A stretch of 64,000 nucleotides of DNA, from positions 248,001-312,000 of the forward strand of contig NZ_JADDXU010000010.1 in assembly GCF_015163075.1 (NCBI RefSeq). Direction: 5' to 3'. The notes under the pieces were generated by a model, which did not search any database, was not told the origin of the DNA, and saw nothing but the letters and a program-made list of their open reading frames with translations. The first letter of the stretch is position 1. Each line of letters starts with the position of its first letter. Positions 54,677-62,860 of this stretch are shown piece after piece. This stretch comes from Streptomyces justiciae (GTDB lineage Bacteria; Actinomycetota; Actinomycetes; Streptomycetales; Streptomycetaceae). The translations under genes and the position numbers were made by a program.

Positions 54677-56771
54677 CGCACCGCTCCCGCAGCACCCGCA
54701 ACCGGGCCACGTGGTACTCGGCGTTCTCCCGCGCGAGCGCCGCCAGCGCCTCGTCGATCAGCGGCAGCGCGGCGCCGGTGTCGCCGCCGTCGAGGCGGGT
54801 CTCGGCGAGGTCGGTGAGAGTGCGGGCGCTGTTGTAGGCCTCGCCGCTGTCGCGGAAGAAGCGCAGGGCGCGATCGAGACGCTCCACCGCCTCTTCCCGG
54901 CGTCCGAGGCCGCGCAGGGCACGCCCCCTGTGCCGTTCCAACAGGGCGCGGGCGCGCGGGAGATCGGTGGCGCCCTCGTCGTCGGGGCCGATGCCGTCGA
55001 GGATGCCGCCGGCCTCCTCGAAACAGTCGTAGGCCTCCTGGAACCGCCACTGCCGCAGCCTCAGCAGACCGAGGAACTCCACGGCCGAGGCGTGGCCGCG
55101 TACGTGTCCGGCGCCCCGCTCGGCGCGGGCGGCGGCCAGCGCCTCCGGCTCAGCCTCGTCCCAGAGTCGCAACTCGGTGAGGGTGTGCGCGAGTTGGGCG
55201 TGCAGGGCGCCCGCGACGCGGGTGTCGGGGAAGTGTTCGTCGGCGGTCCGGGCGCCGGTGCGCAGCGCGGGCAGCAGCATCTCGTGGTGGCCCGCCTTGA
55301 GTTGGAGGGGCCACAGGGCCTGGCAGAGCAGGACGACGGTGTCGTGGTCGCGGAACTCCTCGGCCGCCTCCACGGCTTGGACCAGGTTCGGGGCCTCGGC
55401 GACGAGGGCGGCGACGGCCGCGCCGCGGTCCGGGAAGGTGATGGGCGAGTCGGCGGAGGGGGCGCGCCAGCTCTCCGGCAGCGCGGCCTTGGCCGCCCCC
55501 ACCGCCAGGTCGCGGTAGCCCTCGACCGTCCGGGCGACGGCGGCCGAGCAGCCCGCCACCCCGTCGACGACGGCGGCGGTGCGTTCGGCGTGCGCGCGGA
55601 CGGCGGGGCGGTAGCGGTGCCGTCCGGTGTCGGTGCGTTCGAGGAGGAGGGCGTCGGTGAGGGCGTCCAGGAGCCGGGCCGCCTCGGTCACGTCGATGTC
55701 GGCGGCGCGTGCGGCCGCCGACGCGTCGAGGGCGGGCCAGTCGCGGAGACCGGCGAGGCGGTAGAGCCGGGCCGCGGCGGGCGTCAGCAGGCGGTACGAG
55801 TCCTCGGCGGCGGTCTGGACGGGGTCCCGCTCCGTCATGGCGGCAGTCTGGACGGGGCCCCTCTCCGTCCTCGCCTCGGCCAGTCGCGATGCCGCCGCCC
55901 GCAGCGCGTACGGCGAGCCCGCACAGCGCTCCAGCACCGTCGGCAGGGCCGCGCGGGCCTCGGCGAGGGCCGGTTTGCCGACCAGGTCGGTGAGCAGCCG
56001 CACGGCGTCCCGGCGGTCCAGCGGGCCGACCGGGATGCGCAGGGCGTCCAGGCCGACGAGGGGCTGCCGGGTCACGACGATGGTGAACACGTCCGGCGCC
56101 GAGGTCAGCAGGGGCTGCACCTGTGCGGCGGACCGGGCGTGATCGAGCACGACGAGCAGCCGCCGGTCGGCGAGGCAGCGCCGGAAGAGGTCGGCGCGGT
56201 CGGCGACGGCCGGGGGTATCTCCCCGTCCGGCACACCGAGTCCGCGCAGCAGCGAGCCGAGGACCGCCTCGGGGGCGAGGGCGCGCAGGTCGGCGTAGAG
56301 CTGGCCGTCGGGGAAGCGGGCGGTCTGCCGCCAGCCCCAGTGGACGGCGAGGGTGCTGGTGCCGATGCCCTCGGGGCCGTGCAGCAGGGCCCGGCGGGGG
56401 CGTCCGGCGAAGGCGCGGGACGCTTCCTTGTCGAGGAGCCTCAGGGCCTGGCGGCGGTCGGTGAAGAAGTGCGGTCCGGAGGGCAGGGTGGGGCGACGGT
56501 CGCGTGAGCCGGTGCCGGGTGCGCGTACGCCGCGCGCGAACTGGGCCCAGGCCTGGGCGAGTTGTGGGTCGCCGTGCACCCGCTCGTGCACCAGCCGTGC
56601 CACGTCGTCGAGTTGGCCGGGCGTCGTCGGCGCGGGCACCTCGCGTCCGGCGATGCGGCGGACCAGGCCGCCGGCCGACTCCCAGGCCCACTTGCCCGCT
56701 TCGTTCGCCATCCCCGACCCGACGGCCCCGAGCACCGCGCCGATGGCACCCAGCGAGATCGGATCCAGCAT
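54663..56771 (-). CDS. STAND NTPase-like protein with TPRs and a degenerate P-loop
   Basis: 702 residues. A short hydrophobic N-terminus (LGAIGAVLGAVGSGM) is followed by an NB-ARC-like domain (about 100-380) and C-terminal tetratricopeptide-type helices (about 480-690, for example YDCFEEAGGILDGIG and ALRGLGRREEAVERLDRAL). The Walker A segment reads GPEGIGTST (132-140), so the usual Lys is Thr; Walker B is LLVVLDHAR. This is the AfsR/SARP-like STAND layout without the DNA-binding domain. ATG 56771 has GGGGGAG 8 bp upstream. An 11-codon tandem duplication (55807-55872) lies in a linker. Divergent from a receptor kinase gene and overlaps the split gene by 14 bp. Confidence 0.82.
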   Translation of the reverse strand: MLDPISLGAIGAVLGAVGSGMANEAGKWAWESAGGLVRRIAGREVPAPTTPGQLDDVARLVHERVHGDPQLAQAWAQFARGVRAPGTGSRDRRPTLPSGPHFFTDRRQALRLLDKEASRAFAGRPRRALLHGPEGIGTSTLAVHWGWRQTARFPDGQLYADLRALAPEAVLGSLLRGLGVPDGEIPPAVADRADLFRRCLADRRLLVVLDHARSAAQVQPLLTSAPDVFTIVVTRQPLVGLDALRIPVGPLDRRDAVRLLTDLVGKPALAEARAALPTVLERCAGSPYALRAAASRLAEARTERGPVQTAAMTERDPVQTAAEDSYRLLTPAAARLYRLAGLRDWPALDASAAARAADIDVTEAARLLDALTDALLLERTDTGRHRYRPAVRAHAERTAAVVDGVAGCSAAVARTVEGYRDLAVGAAKAALPESWRAPSADSPITFPDRGAAVAALVAEAPNLVQAVEAAEEFRDHDTVVLLCQALWPLQLKAGHHEMLLPALRTGARTADEHFPDTRVAGALHAQLAHTLTELRLWDEAEPEALAAARAERGAGHVRGHASAVEFLGLLRLRQWRFQEAYDCFEEAGGILDGIGPDDEGATDLPRARALLERHRGRALRGLGRREEAVERLDRALRFFRDSGEAYNSARTLTDLAETRLDGGDTGAALPLIDEALAALARENAEYHVARLRVLRERCVTPE
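55807..55872 (-). repeat. 33-bp tandem duplication in the STAND gene
   Basis: Two adjacent 33-bp units (55807-55839 and 55840-55872) encode TERDPVQTAA- and TERGPVQTAA-type segments in a linker between the NB-ARC and helical parts. It is in frame and probably recent. Confidence 0.75.
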
Positions 56772-57017
56772 GCCGTGCACTCCCCCGTCGGTCGGCGTTC
56801 CGCAATGGATCAACCCTAGCGGCCGTAACGGAAGATGACTGGTCATCAGCCACCTCGATCCCTACGGGAGACGACCGGCCATCAGCCCCACGCCGGCCGG
56901 TCCACCGTCTCATCGGCCGATGCGCGAGGTGTCGTAGGCCTCCTGTCGCGCGTATCCGACGTATACGCTCGATTCCGGCGGCCGTACGCATCGCACGAGC
57001 GGACCGGGGGGTACGGG

Positions 57018-59171
57018 GTGCAGGCGCTGCGCGAGACGGATCCTCGGCACATCGGCCCGTACCGGGTGCTGGGCAGACTCGGCGCCGGTGGCATGGGCGA
57101 GGTGTATCTCGCCGAGGCGCCGGGCGGTCCGCGGCTGGCGGTGAAGGTGGTGCGGGCGGAGTACGCCGAGGACCGTACGTTCCGGGCCAGGTTCCGGCAG
57201 GAGGTGGGGGCCGCGCGGAGCGTCGGCGGCTCCGGGTCGTACGTCGCCCGGGTGGTGGACGCGGACACCGAGGGCGAACGCCCGTGGATGGCCACGGAGT
57301 TCATCGACGGGCCGAACCTGCGCGACGCCGTCCTCGAACACGGTGCGCTGCCCGTCGAACCGGTGTGGGTGCTGGCCGCGGCTCTCGGCGAGGCCCTCGG
57401 CGCGATCCACGCGCACGGCCTGGTGCACCGGGATCTCAAGCCGTCCAACATCCTGCTGGCGGCGGACGGGCCGCGGGTCATCGACTTCGGGGTCGTACGG
57501 GCCCTGGAGGCGACCGCGCTGACCCGGACCGGAACCGTCGTCGGTTCGGCGGGCTACCTCTCGCCCGAGCAGATCCGTACCCACGGCCGGGTGGGTCCGT
57601 CGAGCGACGTGTTCTCGCTGGGCGCGGTCCTCGCGTACGCCGCCGCAGGGCGGGACCCGTTCGGCGAGGGGCAGGACGCGGTGATCCTGATGCGTGTCGT
57701 CGCCCGCGACTTCGACCTGTCCGGCGTGCCGGAGGCCGTTCGTCCGCTCGTCGAGGCCTGTCTGCGCGAGGACCCGGCCGAACGGCCCACCCCTGCCGAG
57801 GTCGTCGAGGCGACGGGGTATGCGGCGCGGTCGCTGCCCGGGCGGTTGCGGCCGGGCTGGTTCACCGCTGCCGAGCCGGTCCGGGGCACCGAGCGGTGGC
57901 TGCCGGAGCGGGGCGCGGGAGAGGGCGACAGCAGGGTGGAGTACGTGGCCCCGCTGACGCTGCCGGACGGCCCGGCGCCACGGACACCGTCCCGGCGTCG
58001 CCTGTTACAGGGACTCGTGGCCGGGGCGTTGGTCGCGGGCGCCGGAACGGGCGGCTGGCTGTGGCTCCGGGACGGCGACTCCCGGGGCGGTGGTACGCAG
58101 AGCGGCCCGGGGGCCGCGACGTCGACCCGGTCCACGCCCCCGCCGCCGCAGCCCGCGGTGGTGGAGTGGGCCTACGGCACCTCGGAGATCGCCGAGGACG
58201 GCGGCCCCTGTGTCGGGCTGTCCCCCGACGGCCGTCTGGTCTGCTTCGGCGGGGTCGACGGCAGGCTGCACGCCGTCACCTGGGACGGCAGGGCGCGCTG
58301 GTACCCCGACCTGGGGGACCCGCCCCTGGGCGGCGGCGTGGTCGGGACACCCGTCGTCACGCGCGACGGCGCCTACTGCCTGCACGAGTTCGGCTCGCGG
58401 TTCTTCGCGCTCGACCTGAAGGGGCGGGTGCGCTGGAAACGGGTGTTCGACAAGGATCGGTACGGGGCGTTGCCGGTGGCGACGGACTTCCTGGTGATCC
58501 TGACCACCAGCCCGAGCGCGGACCAGGCGGCGATGCGGGCCTACCGGCCCGACGGAAGTCTCGCCTGGAGCACCCGGCTGCCCGATCAGGCGGCCGATCC
58601 TCCGGTGGTGGCGGACAGCGTGGTGTACATCAACACCAGCAGAAAGCTGACCGCACTGGCCGCCGGGGACGGGACCAGGCTGTGGACGCGCGAGTTCGAC
58701 AACGACTTCCCCGGCCGGCCGGCGCTCGTCGGCGAGACCCTCGTCGTCCCGGCCGCTCAGGCCGCGTACGGGCTCAGCCGCACGGGCGAGATCCTGTGGC
58801 AGCGCGCCAACACCGACCTCGACGACCCGGAGACCTTCGTCGCCTTCGGGGACCTGGCCATCGCCACGTGCCCCGGCCGGCTCGTGGCCGTCGATCCCCG
58901 CGACGGCTCCACGGCGTGGACGGTACGGGGTCCGGGCGACCTCGACCGGTACAGCGACCCGACCGTCCACGACAGCCTCGCCTACGTGTTCCTCGGCCAC
59001 AGCACGCTGTACGTCGTGGACGGCAGCGGCGCGCAGACCCGCAGGCTGACCTTCCCCGACGATTCCCTCATGGCCGAGTACCGCCCGGTGATCGGCCCCC
59101 ACCCCCGGCAGGGCCTGCACATGTACGTGGCCACCTCGAACGGCATCGCGGCCGTGAGCCTGACGGACTAG
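57018..59171 (+). CDS. Ser/Thr receptor kinase with PQQ-like beta-propeller
   Basis: Hanks-type membrane kinase, 717 residues. The cytoplasmic kinase domain has the glycine loop LGRLGAGGMGEVYLA, K43, HRDLKPSN with catalytic D139, and DFG with D156, then GTVVGSAGYLSPEQ. After a proline-rich linker a single transmembrane helix (about 332-352, LVAGALVAGAGTGGWLWL) leads to an extracellular PQQ/WD-like propeller (about 375-717) with repeated DG-rich strands such as LVAVDPRDGSTAWTV. GTG 57018 is chosen with a G-rich site 8 bp upstream; the longer reading begins inside the promoter gap. Divergent from the STAND gene, suggesting a shared signalling role. Confidence 0.92.
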   Translation: MQALRETDPRHIGPYRVLGRLGAGGMGEVYLAEAPGGPRLAVKVVRAEYAEDRTFRARFRQEVGAARSVGGSGSYVARVVDADTEGERPWMATEFIDGPNLRDAVLEHGALPVEPVWVLAAALGEALGAIHAHGLVHRDLKPSNILLAADGPRVIDFGVVRALEATALTRTGTVVGSAGYLSPEQIRTHGRVGPSSDVFSLGAVLAYAAAGRDPFGEGQDAVILMRVVARDFDLSGVPEAVRPLVEACLREDPAERPTPAEVVEATGYAARSLPGRLRPGWFTAAEPVRGTERWLPERGAGEGDSRVEYVAPLTLPDGPAPRTPSRRRLLQGLVAGALVAGAGTGGWLWLRDGDSRGGGTQSGPGAATSTRSTPPPPQPAVVEWAYGTSEIAEDGGPCVGLSPDGRLVCFGGVDGRLHAVTWDGRARWYPDLGDPPLGGGVVGTPVVTRDGAYCLHEFGSRFFALDLKGRVRWKRVFDKDRYGALPVATDFLVILTTSPSADQAAMRAYRPDGSLAWSTRLPDQAADPPVVADSVVYINTSRKLTALAAGDGTRLWTREFDNDFPGRPALVGETLVVPAAQAAYGLSRTGEILWQRANTDLDDPETFVAFGDLAIATCPGRLVAVDPRDGSTAWTVRGPGDLDRYSDPTVHDSLAYVFLGHSTLYVVDGSGAQTRRLTFPDDSLMAEYRPVIGPHPRQGLHMYVATSNGIAAVSLTD

Positions 59172-59599
59172 TTGCCTCCCGCCGGGATCCCGTACGCCCG
59201 CTCGACCTTCAGCCGCAGCACCAGCCGCCGGTCGCGGACCATCGCGGCCCGGTAGTCGTCCCAGTCGGGGTGCTCACCCTGGACGTCGCGGTACAGCCGG
59301 ATGAGCTCCTCCACGGTGTCGTCGTACGGGTCCTTCGCCACCGGGGACAGGTCGGCGGTGCCCTCGGCGACCGTGTACGCCCGCCGGTCGGGGCTGGTGA
59401 CGTGGTACGAGGCCCGGGCGTCGCGGCGCAGGTTGCGGGTCTTGGCGCGGTCGTCGGTGATCGACACCCGGATGACGCCCTCGTCCGGGTAGTAGGCGTG
59501 GCTGACGTTCGACAGCTGGGGCCGGCCGTCCTTTTTGAGGGTGACCAGCACCCCGCCGTGTCCGGTGCCGAGCAACTGGAGCAGCGCGTTCTGAGTCAT
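59168..59599 (-). CDS. PPOX-class F420- or flavin-dependent oxidoreductase
   Basis: 143-residue split-barrel protein of the pyridoxamine-5'-phosphate-oxidase-like superfamily: LVTLKKDGRPQLSNVSHAYY, RVSITDDRAKTRNLRRDARASYHV and YTVAEGTADLSPVAKDPYDD. These actinobacterial proteins usually bind F420, FMN or haem; the exact cofactor and substrate are unknown. The ATG at 59599 has only a weak ribosome site. Its stop shares the bases CTAG with the kinase stop on the other strand. Divergent from a TetR gene across two operator-like sites, which may control it too. Confidence 0.85.
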   Translation of the reverse strand: MTQNALLQLLGTGHGGVLVTLKKDGRPQLSNVSHAYYPDEGVIRVSITDDRAKTRNLRRDARASYHVTSPDRRAYTVAEGTADLSPVAKDPYDDTVEELIRLYRDVQGEHPDWDDYRAAMVRDRRLVLRLKVERAYGIPAGGN

Positions 59600-59636
59600 G
59601 CACGGATCAACTCCAGTACCGCCCACAACCATTCCT

Positions 59637-59679
59637 GGTAGACAGTGCCTACCTCTGCTTGGTAGACACTGTCTATGCA
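59637..59679. promoter_or_regulatory. double TetR operator overlapping the tetR start codon
   Basis: GGTAGACAGTGCCTACC (59637-59653) and GGTAGACACTGTCTATG (59661-59677) are 24 bp apart; both are palindrome-like, and TAGACA-C-TGTCTA (59663-59675) is perfect. TAGACAGTG (59639-59647) and CACTGTCTA (59667-59675) also pair across the whole region. The second copy includes the tetR ATG at 59675, so binding should block its own expression and that of the divergent gene. Confidence 0.75.
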
Positions 59680-60253
59680 TGAACCCGAGACCGGGCTGCG
59701 GGCCCGGCTGGTCGACGTCGGAGTGGAGTTGGTGGCCCGGGAGGGCGCCCAGGCGCTCACGCTGCGGGAGATCGCCCGTCGGGCGGGCGTCTCGCACGGG
59801 GCCCCGCGCCGCTATTTCCCGACCCACCTGGAGCTGCTGTCGGCCATCGCGCGGCGCGGCTTCGGTGAGCTGGCGGAGCGGGTGGCGACGGTGTCCGGTG
59901 ACGGAACGGCGACTCCGCGCGCCCAGCTCACCCGGCTCGCCGGCGCCTACCTGGCGTTCGCGCTGGAGAACCCCGGCATGTACGAGCTGATGTTCCGTCA
60001 CGATCTGCTGGAGAGCGGCCATCTGGGCCTGCGGGACACCAGCCTGCCGCTCTTCGGGCGCCTGGTGGAGCTGGTCGGTCTCGTCCGTCCCGACGTGGAC
60101 GCCCGCCTGGTCGCGGGCTCGTTGTGGGCGAACCTGCACGGCATCGCCCAGCTCTGGGGCTGGGGCAGTCTCCAACTGGCCACGGGCGCCGACGACTTCG
60201 TACCCCTGTTGCGGTCGGCCCTCGACGCGCACCTCGGGCAGGAGGACGGATGA
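59675..60253 (+). CDS. TetR-family repressor of an efflux pump
   Basis: 192-residue TetR regulator. DNA-binding domain: LVDVGVELVAREGAQALTLREIARRAGVSHGAPRRYFPTHLELL in pieces near 12-55; C-terminal TetR domain (GAYLAFALENPGMYELMFRHDL, GSLWANLHGIAQLW). The ATG is buried in the operator described above and no ribosome site lies before it, so the mRNA may be leaderless. Its TGA overlaps the start of the MFS gene, giving the common regulator-transporter pair. Confidence 0.9.
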   Translation: MHEPETGLRARLVDVGVELVAREGAQALTLREIARRAGVSHGAPRRYFPTHLELLSAIARRGFGELAERVATVSGDGTATPRAQLTRLAGAYLAFALENPGMYELMFRHDLLESGHLGLRDTSLPLFGRLVELVGLVRPDVDARLVAGSLWANLHGIAQLWGWGSLQLATGADDFVPLLRSALDAHLGQEDG

Positions 60254-61566
60254 ACCCGCGTCTCGCGCTCGCGAGCAGTGTCGTCGGCGCCGTGATCGTC
60301 GCCCTCGACGGCACCGTCCTCACCATCGCCCAGCCCACCCTGCAAAGCGACTTGGGGGCGTCGTACGCGCAGGTCCAGTGGACCAGCACCGGCTATCTCA
60401 TCGCCGTGGCCGGGCTGTTGGTGTTCGCGGGGCGCCTCGGGGACCGGTACGGGCATCGACGGCTCTACGCGATCGGCATGCTCGGGTTCGGGGCCGCGTC
60501 GGCGGGCATCGGGCTGGCGCCCGGGATCGGCTGGGTGGTCGGACTCCGCGTCGTACAGGGGGTGTTCGGGGCGCTGCTGCAACCCGCCACGCTCGGCATG
60601 CTGCGGGCCGCGTATGCGCAGGACCGGCTGCGCACGCCGATCGCGGTACGGACCGCGGCCATCGGGGTGTCGGCCGCGGTGGGGCCGCTGGTGGGCGGGG
60701 TGCTGGTGGCCGGGCCCGGATGGCGGGCGGTGTTCTTCCTCAACGTCGTTCCGGCGCTGGTGTTCGGGCTGCTCGCGCTCGCCGGACGGGAGCCGGTGCG
60801 CGCGGCGCCGGTACGGCTGGACGTGCCGGGTGCCCTGCTGCTCGCGGTGACGCTGGGCTTCCTGGTCCACGCGCTGGTGTCCTTGCAGTGGCTCGGGTTG
60901 GCCGCTTCCCTGGTCACGGGTGCGGCCTTCCTGCGCCACGAACGCCGTACCGCGAGCCCGCTCCTCCCCCGAGCCGTCGCCGGACCGGCGCTCGGGGTGC
61001 TGGTCGCCGCCTCGGCCGCGCTGTCGGGCACCCTGTTCGTGAGCACGTACACCCTCCAGTACACGCTCGGTCTCGATCCGCTCGAAAGCGCCCTGCGCTG
61101 CCTGCCGTTGGCGGTGCTGATGGTGGCCGCCGCGCCGGTGTGCGCGATCCTGCTGCGCCGGGTGGGAGCCCGGCGTACGGCGGTGACCGCGATGGGCGTC
61201 CTCGCGGCGGGTGTTCTGATGCTGGACACGGCTACGGGCAAGTTCGCGCTCTGCGCCGGATTCGCCCTGCTGGGCGCCGGGTTCGGCACGGTGATGGTGG
61301 CGGCCACCCATGTCGTCGTACGGCACAGTCCCGTCGAGTCGGCCGGGGTGGCGGGCGGGCTCCAGCAGACCGCGATGAACGTCGGGCCCACGCTGGGCGT
61401 GGCCGTGGCGACCACCCTGATGGGGCACGGGGCGCTGGTGGTTCTCGCCGGGGTGGCGGTCGTCGGGGCGGTGGCGAGCGGGGTGCTGCCGGGGCGGTCG
61501 GCGCCCGCCACGCCGGCCGATCATGGCCGGACGCAGGGACGTTCACGGGTTGCTGAGCGACGATGA
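60250..61566 (+). CDS. MFS drug efflux transporter (DHA2 type)
   Basis: 438-residue major facilitator of the EmrB/QacA group. ALDGTVLTIAQPTLQSDLGAS is the DHA2 motif in helix 1, then GRLGDRYGHRRLY (motif A), RVVQGVFGALLQPATLGMLR and AVGPLVGGVLVAGPGWRAVFFLNVV (motif C). It probably exports a toxic compound using the proton gradient. Coupled to tetR (ATGA). Twelve to fourteen helices are expected for the family; the length favours about twelve to thirteen. Confidence 0.9.
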   Translation: MNPRLALASSVVGAVIVALDGTVLTIAQPTLQSDLGASYAQVQWTSTGYLIAVAGLLVFAGRLGDRYGHRRLYAIGMLGFGAASAGIGLAPGIGWVVGLRVVQGVFGALLQPATLGMLRAAYAQDRLRTPIAVRTAAIGVSAAVGPLVGGVLVAGPGWRAVFFLNVVPALVFGLLALAGREPVRAAPVRLDVPGALLLAVTLGFLVHALVSLQWLGLAASLVTGAAFLRHERRTASPLLPRAVAGPALGVLVAASAALSGTLFVSTYTLQYTLGLDPLESALRCLPLAVLMVAAAPVCAILLRRVGARRTAVTAMGVLAAGVLMLDTATGKFALCAGFALLGAGFGTVMVAATHVVVRHSPVESAGVAGGLQQTAMNVGPTLGVAVATTLMGHGALVVLAGVAVVGAVASGVLPGRSAPATPADHGRTQGRSRVAERR

Positions 61567-61630
61567 GGTCTGAGGTCGCGGCGGCTGGGTATGCCGGATC
61601 GCACCTCGACGAACGTTTCGGAGGAGAGCG

Positions 61631-62860
61631 ATGGCACAGCTGCGGCAAGAGGTGGACCCGACCGAGGTCGGACTGGACGCGAAGGCGCTGGACCGCCTCG
61701 ACCAGCACGTCGCCCACTACGTCGACGAAGGGCGCCTGCCGGGCTTCCTCGTGGCCGTCGCCCGCGGCGGCCGGGTCGCCCACCTCACCACGCACGGCCG
61801 ACGCGACCTGGCGGCCGGGCTGCCCGTCACCCCCGACACCCTGTGGCGGATCTACTCCATGACCAAGCCGGTCACCTCGGTGGCCGCGCTCCTCCTGATG
61901 GAGGAGGGAAAGCTGTCGCTGGACGACCCGGTGGCCCGGCATGTGCCCGCCTTCGCCGGCATACAGGTCTACGAGAGCGGCTCGGGCGCCGACGTCCGGA
62001 CCCGCCCCGCCGCACAGCCGGTGCTGATCCGGCATCTGATGACCCACACCGCGGGCCTGACCTTCGCCTCGTACCGTGCCCACCCGGTCGACGCCCTGTA
62101 CCGGCAGGCCGACCTGGAGTCGTCCGTGGTGCCGGGTACGACGCTGGCCGAGACGGTCGACGTGTACGCGAGCCTGCCGCTCCAGTTCGAGCCGGGCACG
62201 CAGTGGAACTACTCGGTCGCCACCAATGTGCTGGGGCGCGTCATCGAGGTGGTGTCCGGACAGCCGCTCGACGAGTTCTTCGCCGAGCGGATCTTCCGGC
62301 CGCTGGGGATGCCCGACGCCGGGTTCTGTGTGAGCGACGAACAGGCGGGCAGGCTCGCCGAGTTGTACGGCGAGACCGACGGCGGTGGTATCGAGCCGAT
62401 CGCCGGGCTGCCGCTGCGCGGACGTCCCCGCTTCCTGTCCGGCAGCGGCGGCATGGTGGCCTCGGCGTACGACGTCCACCGGTTCATGGAGCTGCTGCGG
62501 CGCCGCGGCGAACTCGACGGCGTACGGCTGCTGTCCGCCGCGACGGTGGACCTGATGACCTCCAACCACCTTCCCGGCGGCGTCGACCTGCGCACCTTCG
62601 GCAGCAGGCCCGCCCATGACGAACCCGGCAACGACGGCGTCGGTTTCGGCCTCGGCGTCTCCGTGGTGATCGACCCGGAGCGCACCAAGGCCCCCACGAG
62701 CCTGGGCATGTTCGGCTGGAGCGGGGTCGCCACGACGACGTTCTGGGTCGACCCGCGCCGCGATCTGACGGTGCAGTTCATGACGCAGGTCCGGCCCAAG
62801 GGCTCGCACACGCTCTATCCCGAGCTGAAGCGGCTGGTGCACGAGGCCGTGACGGACTGA
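61631..62860 (+). CDS. serine hydrolase (class C beta-lactamase/esterase fold)
   Basis: 409-residue penicillin-binding-protein-like hydrolase without a signal peptide. SxxK motif: S76-M-T-K79 in RIYSMTKPVTS; the YxN-equivalent tyrosine is Y194 in WNYSVATNVLG; the third motif region is around FGWSGVATTTFWV. Cytoplasmic members are usually esterases or transacylases, not beta-lactamases. ATG 61631 lies 65 bp after the MFS stop with GGAGAG 9 bp upstream. It may follow the efflux genes in the same transcript. Confidence 0.85.
   Translation: MAQLRQEVDPTEVGLDAKALDRLDQHVAHYVDEGRLPGFLVAVARGGRVAHLTTHGRRDLAAGLPVTPDTLWRIYSMTKPVTSVAALLLMEEGKLSLDDPVARHVPAFAGIQVYESGSGADVRTRPAAQPVLIRHLMTHTAGLTFASYRAHPVDALYRQADLESSVVPGTTLAETVDVYASLPLQFEPGTQWNYSVATNVLGRVIEVVSGQPLDEFFAERIFRPLGMPDAGFCVSDEQAGRLAELYGETDGGGIEPIAGLPLRGRPRFLSGSGGMVASAYDVHRFMELLRRRGELDGVRLLSAATVDLMTSNHLPGGVDLRTFGSRPAHDEPGNDGVGFGLGVSVVIDPERTKAPTSLGMFGWSGVATTTFWVDPRRDLTVQFMTQVRPKGSHTLYPELKRLVHEAVTD

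Noticed and set aside
61631..62860. Secreted beta-lactamase
   Set aside because: SxxK and Tyr motifs are present but there is no signal peptide, so an intracellular esterase or transacylase is more likely.
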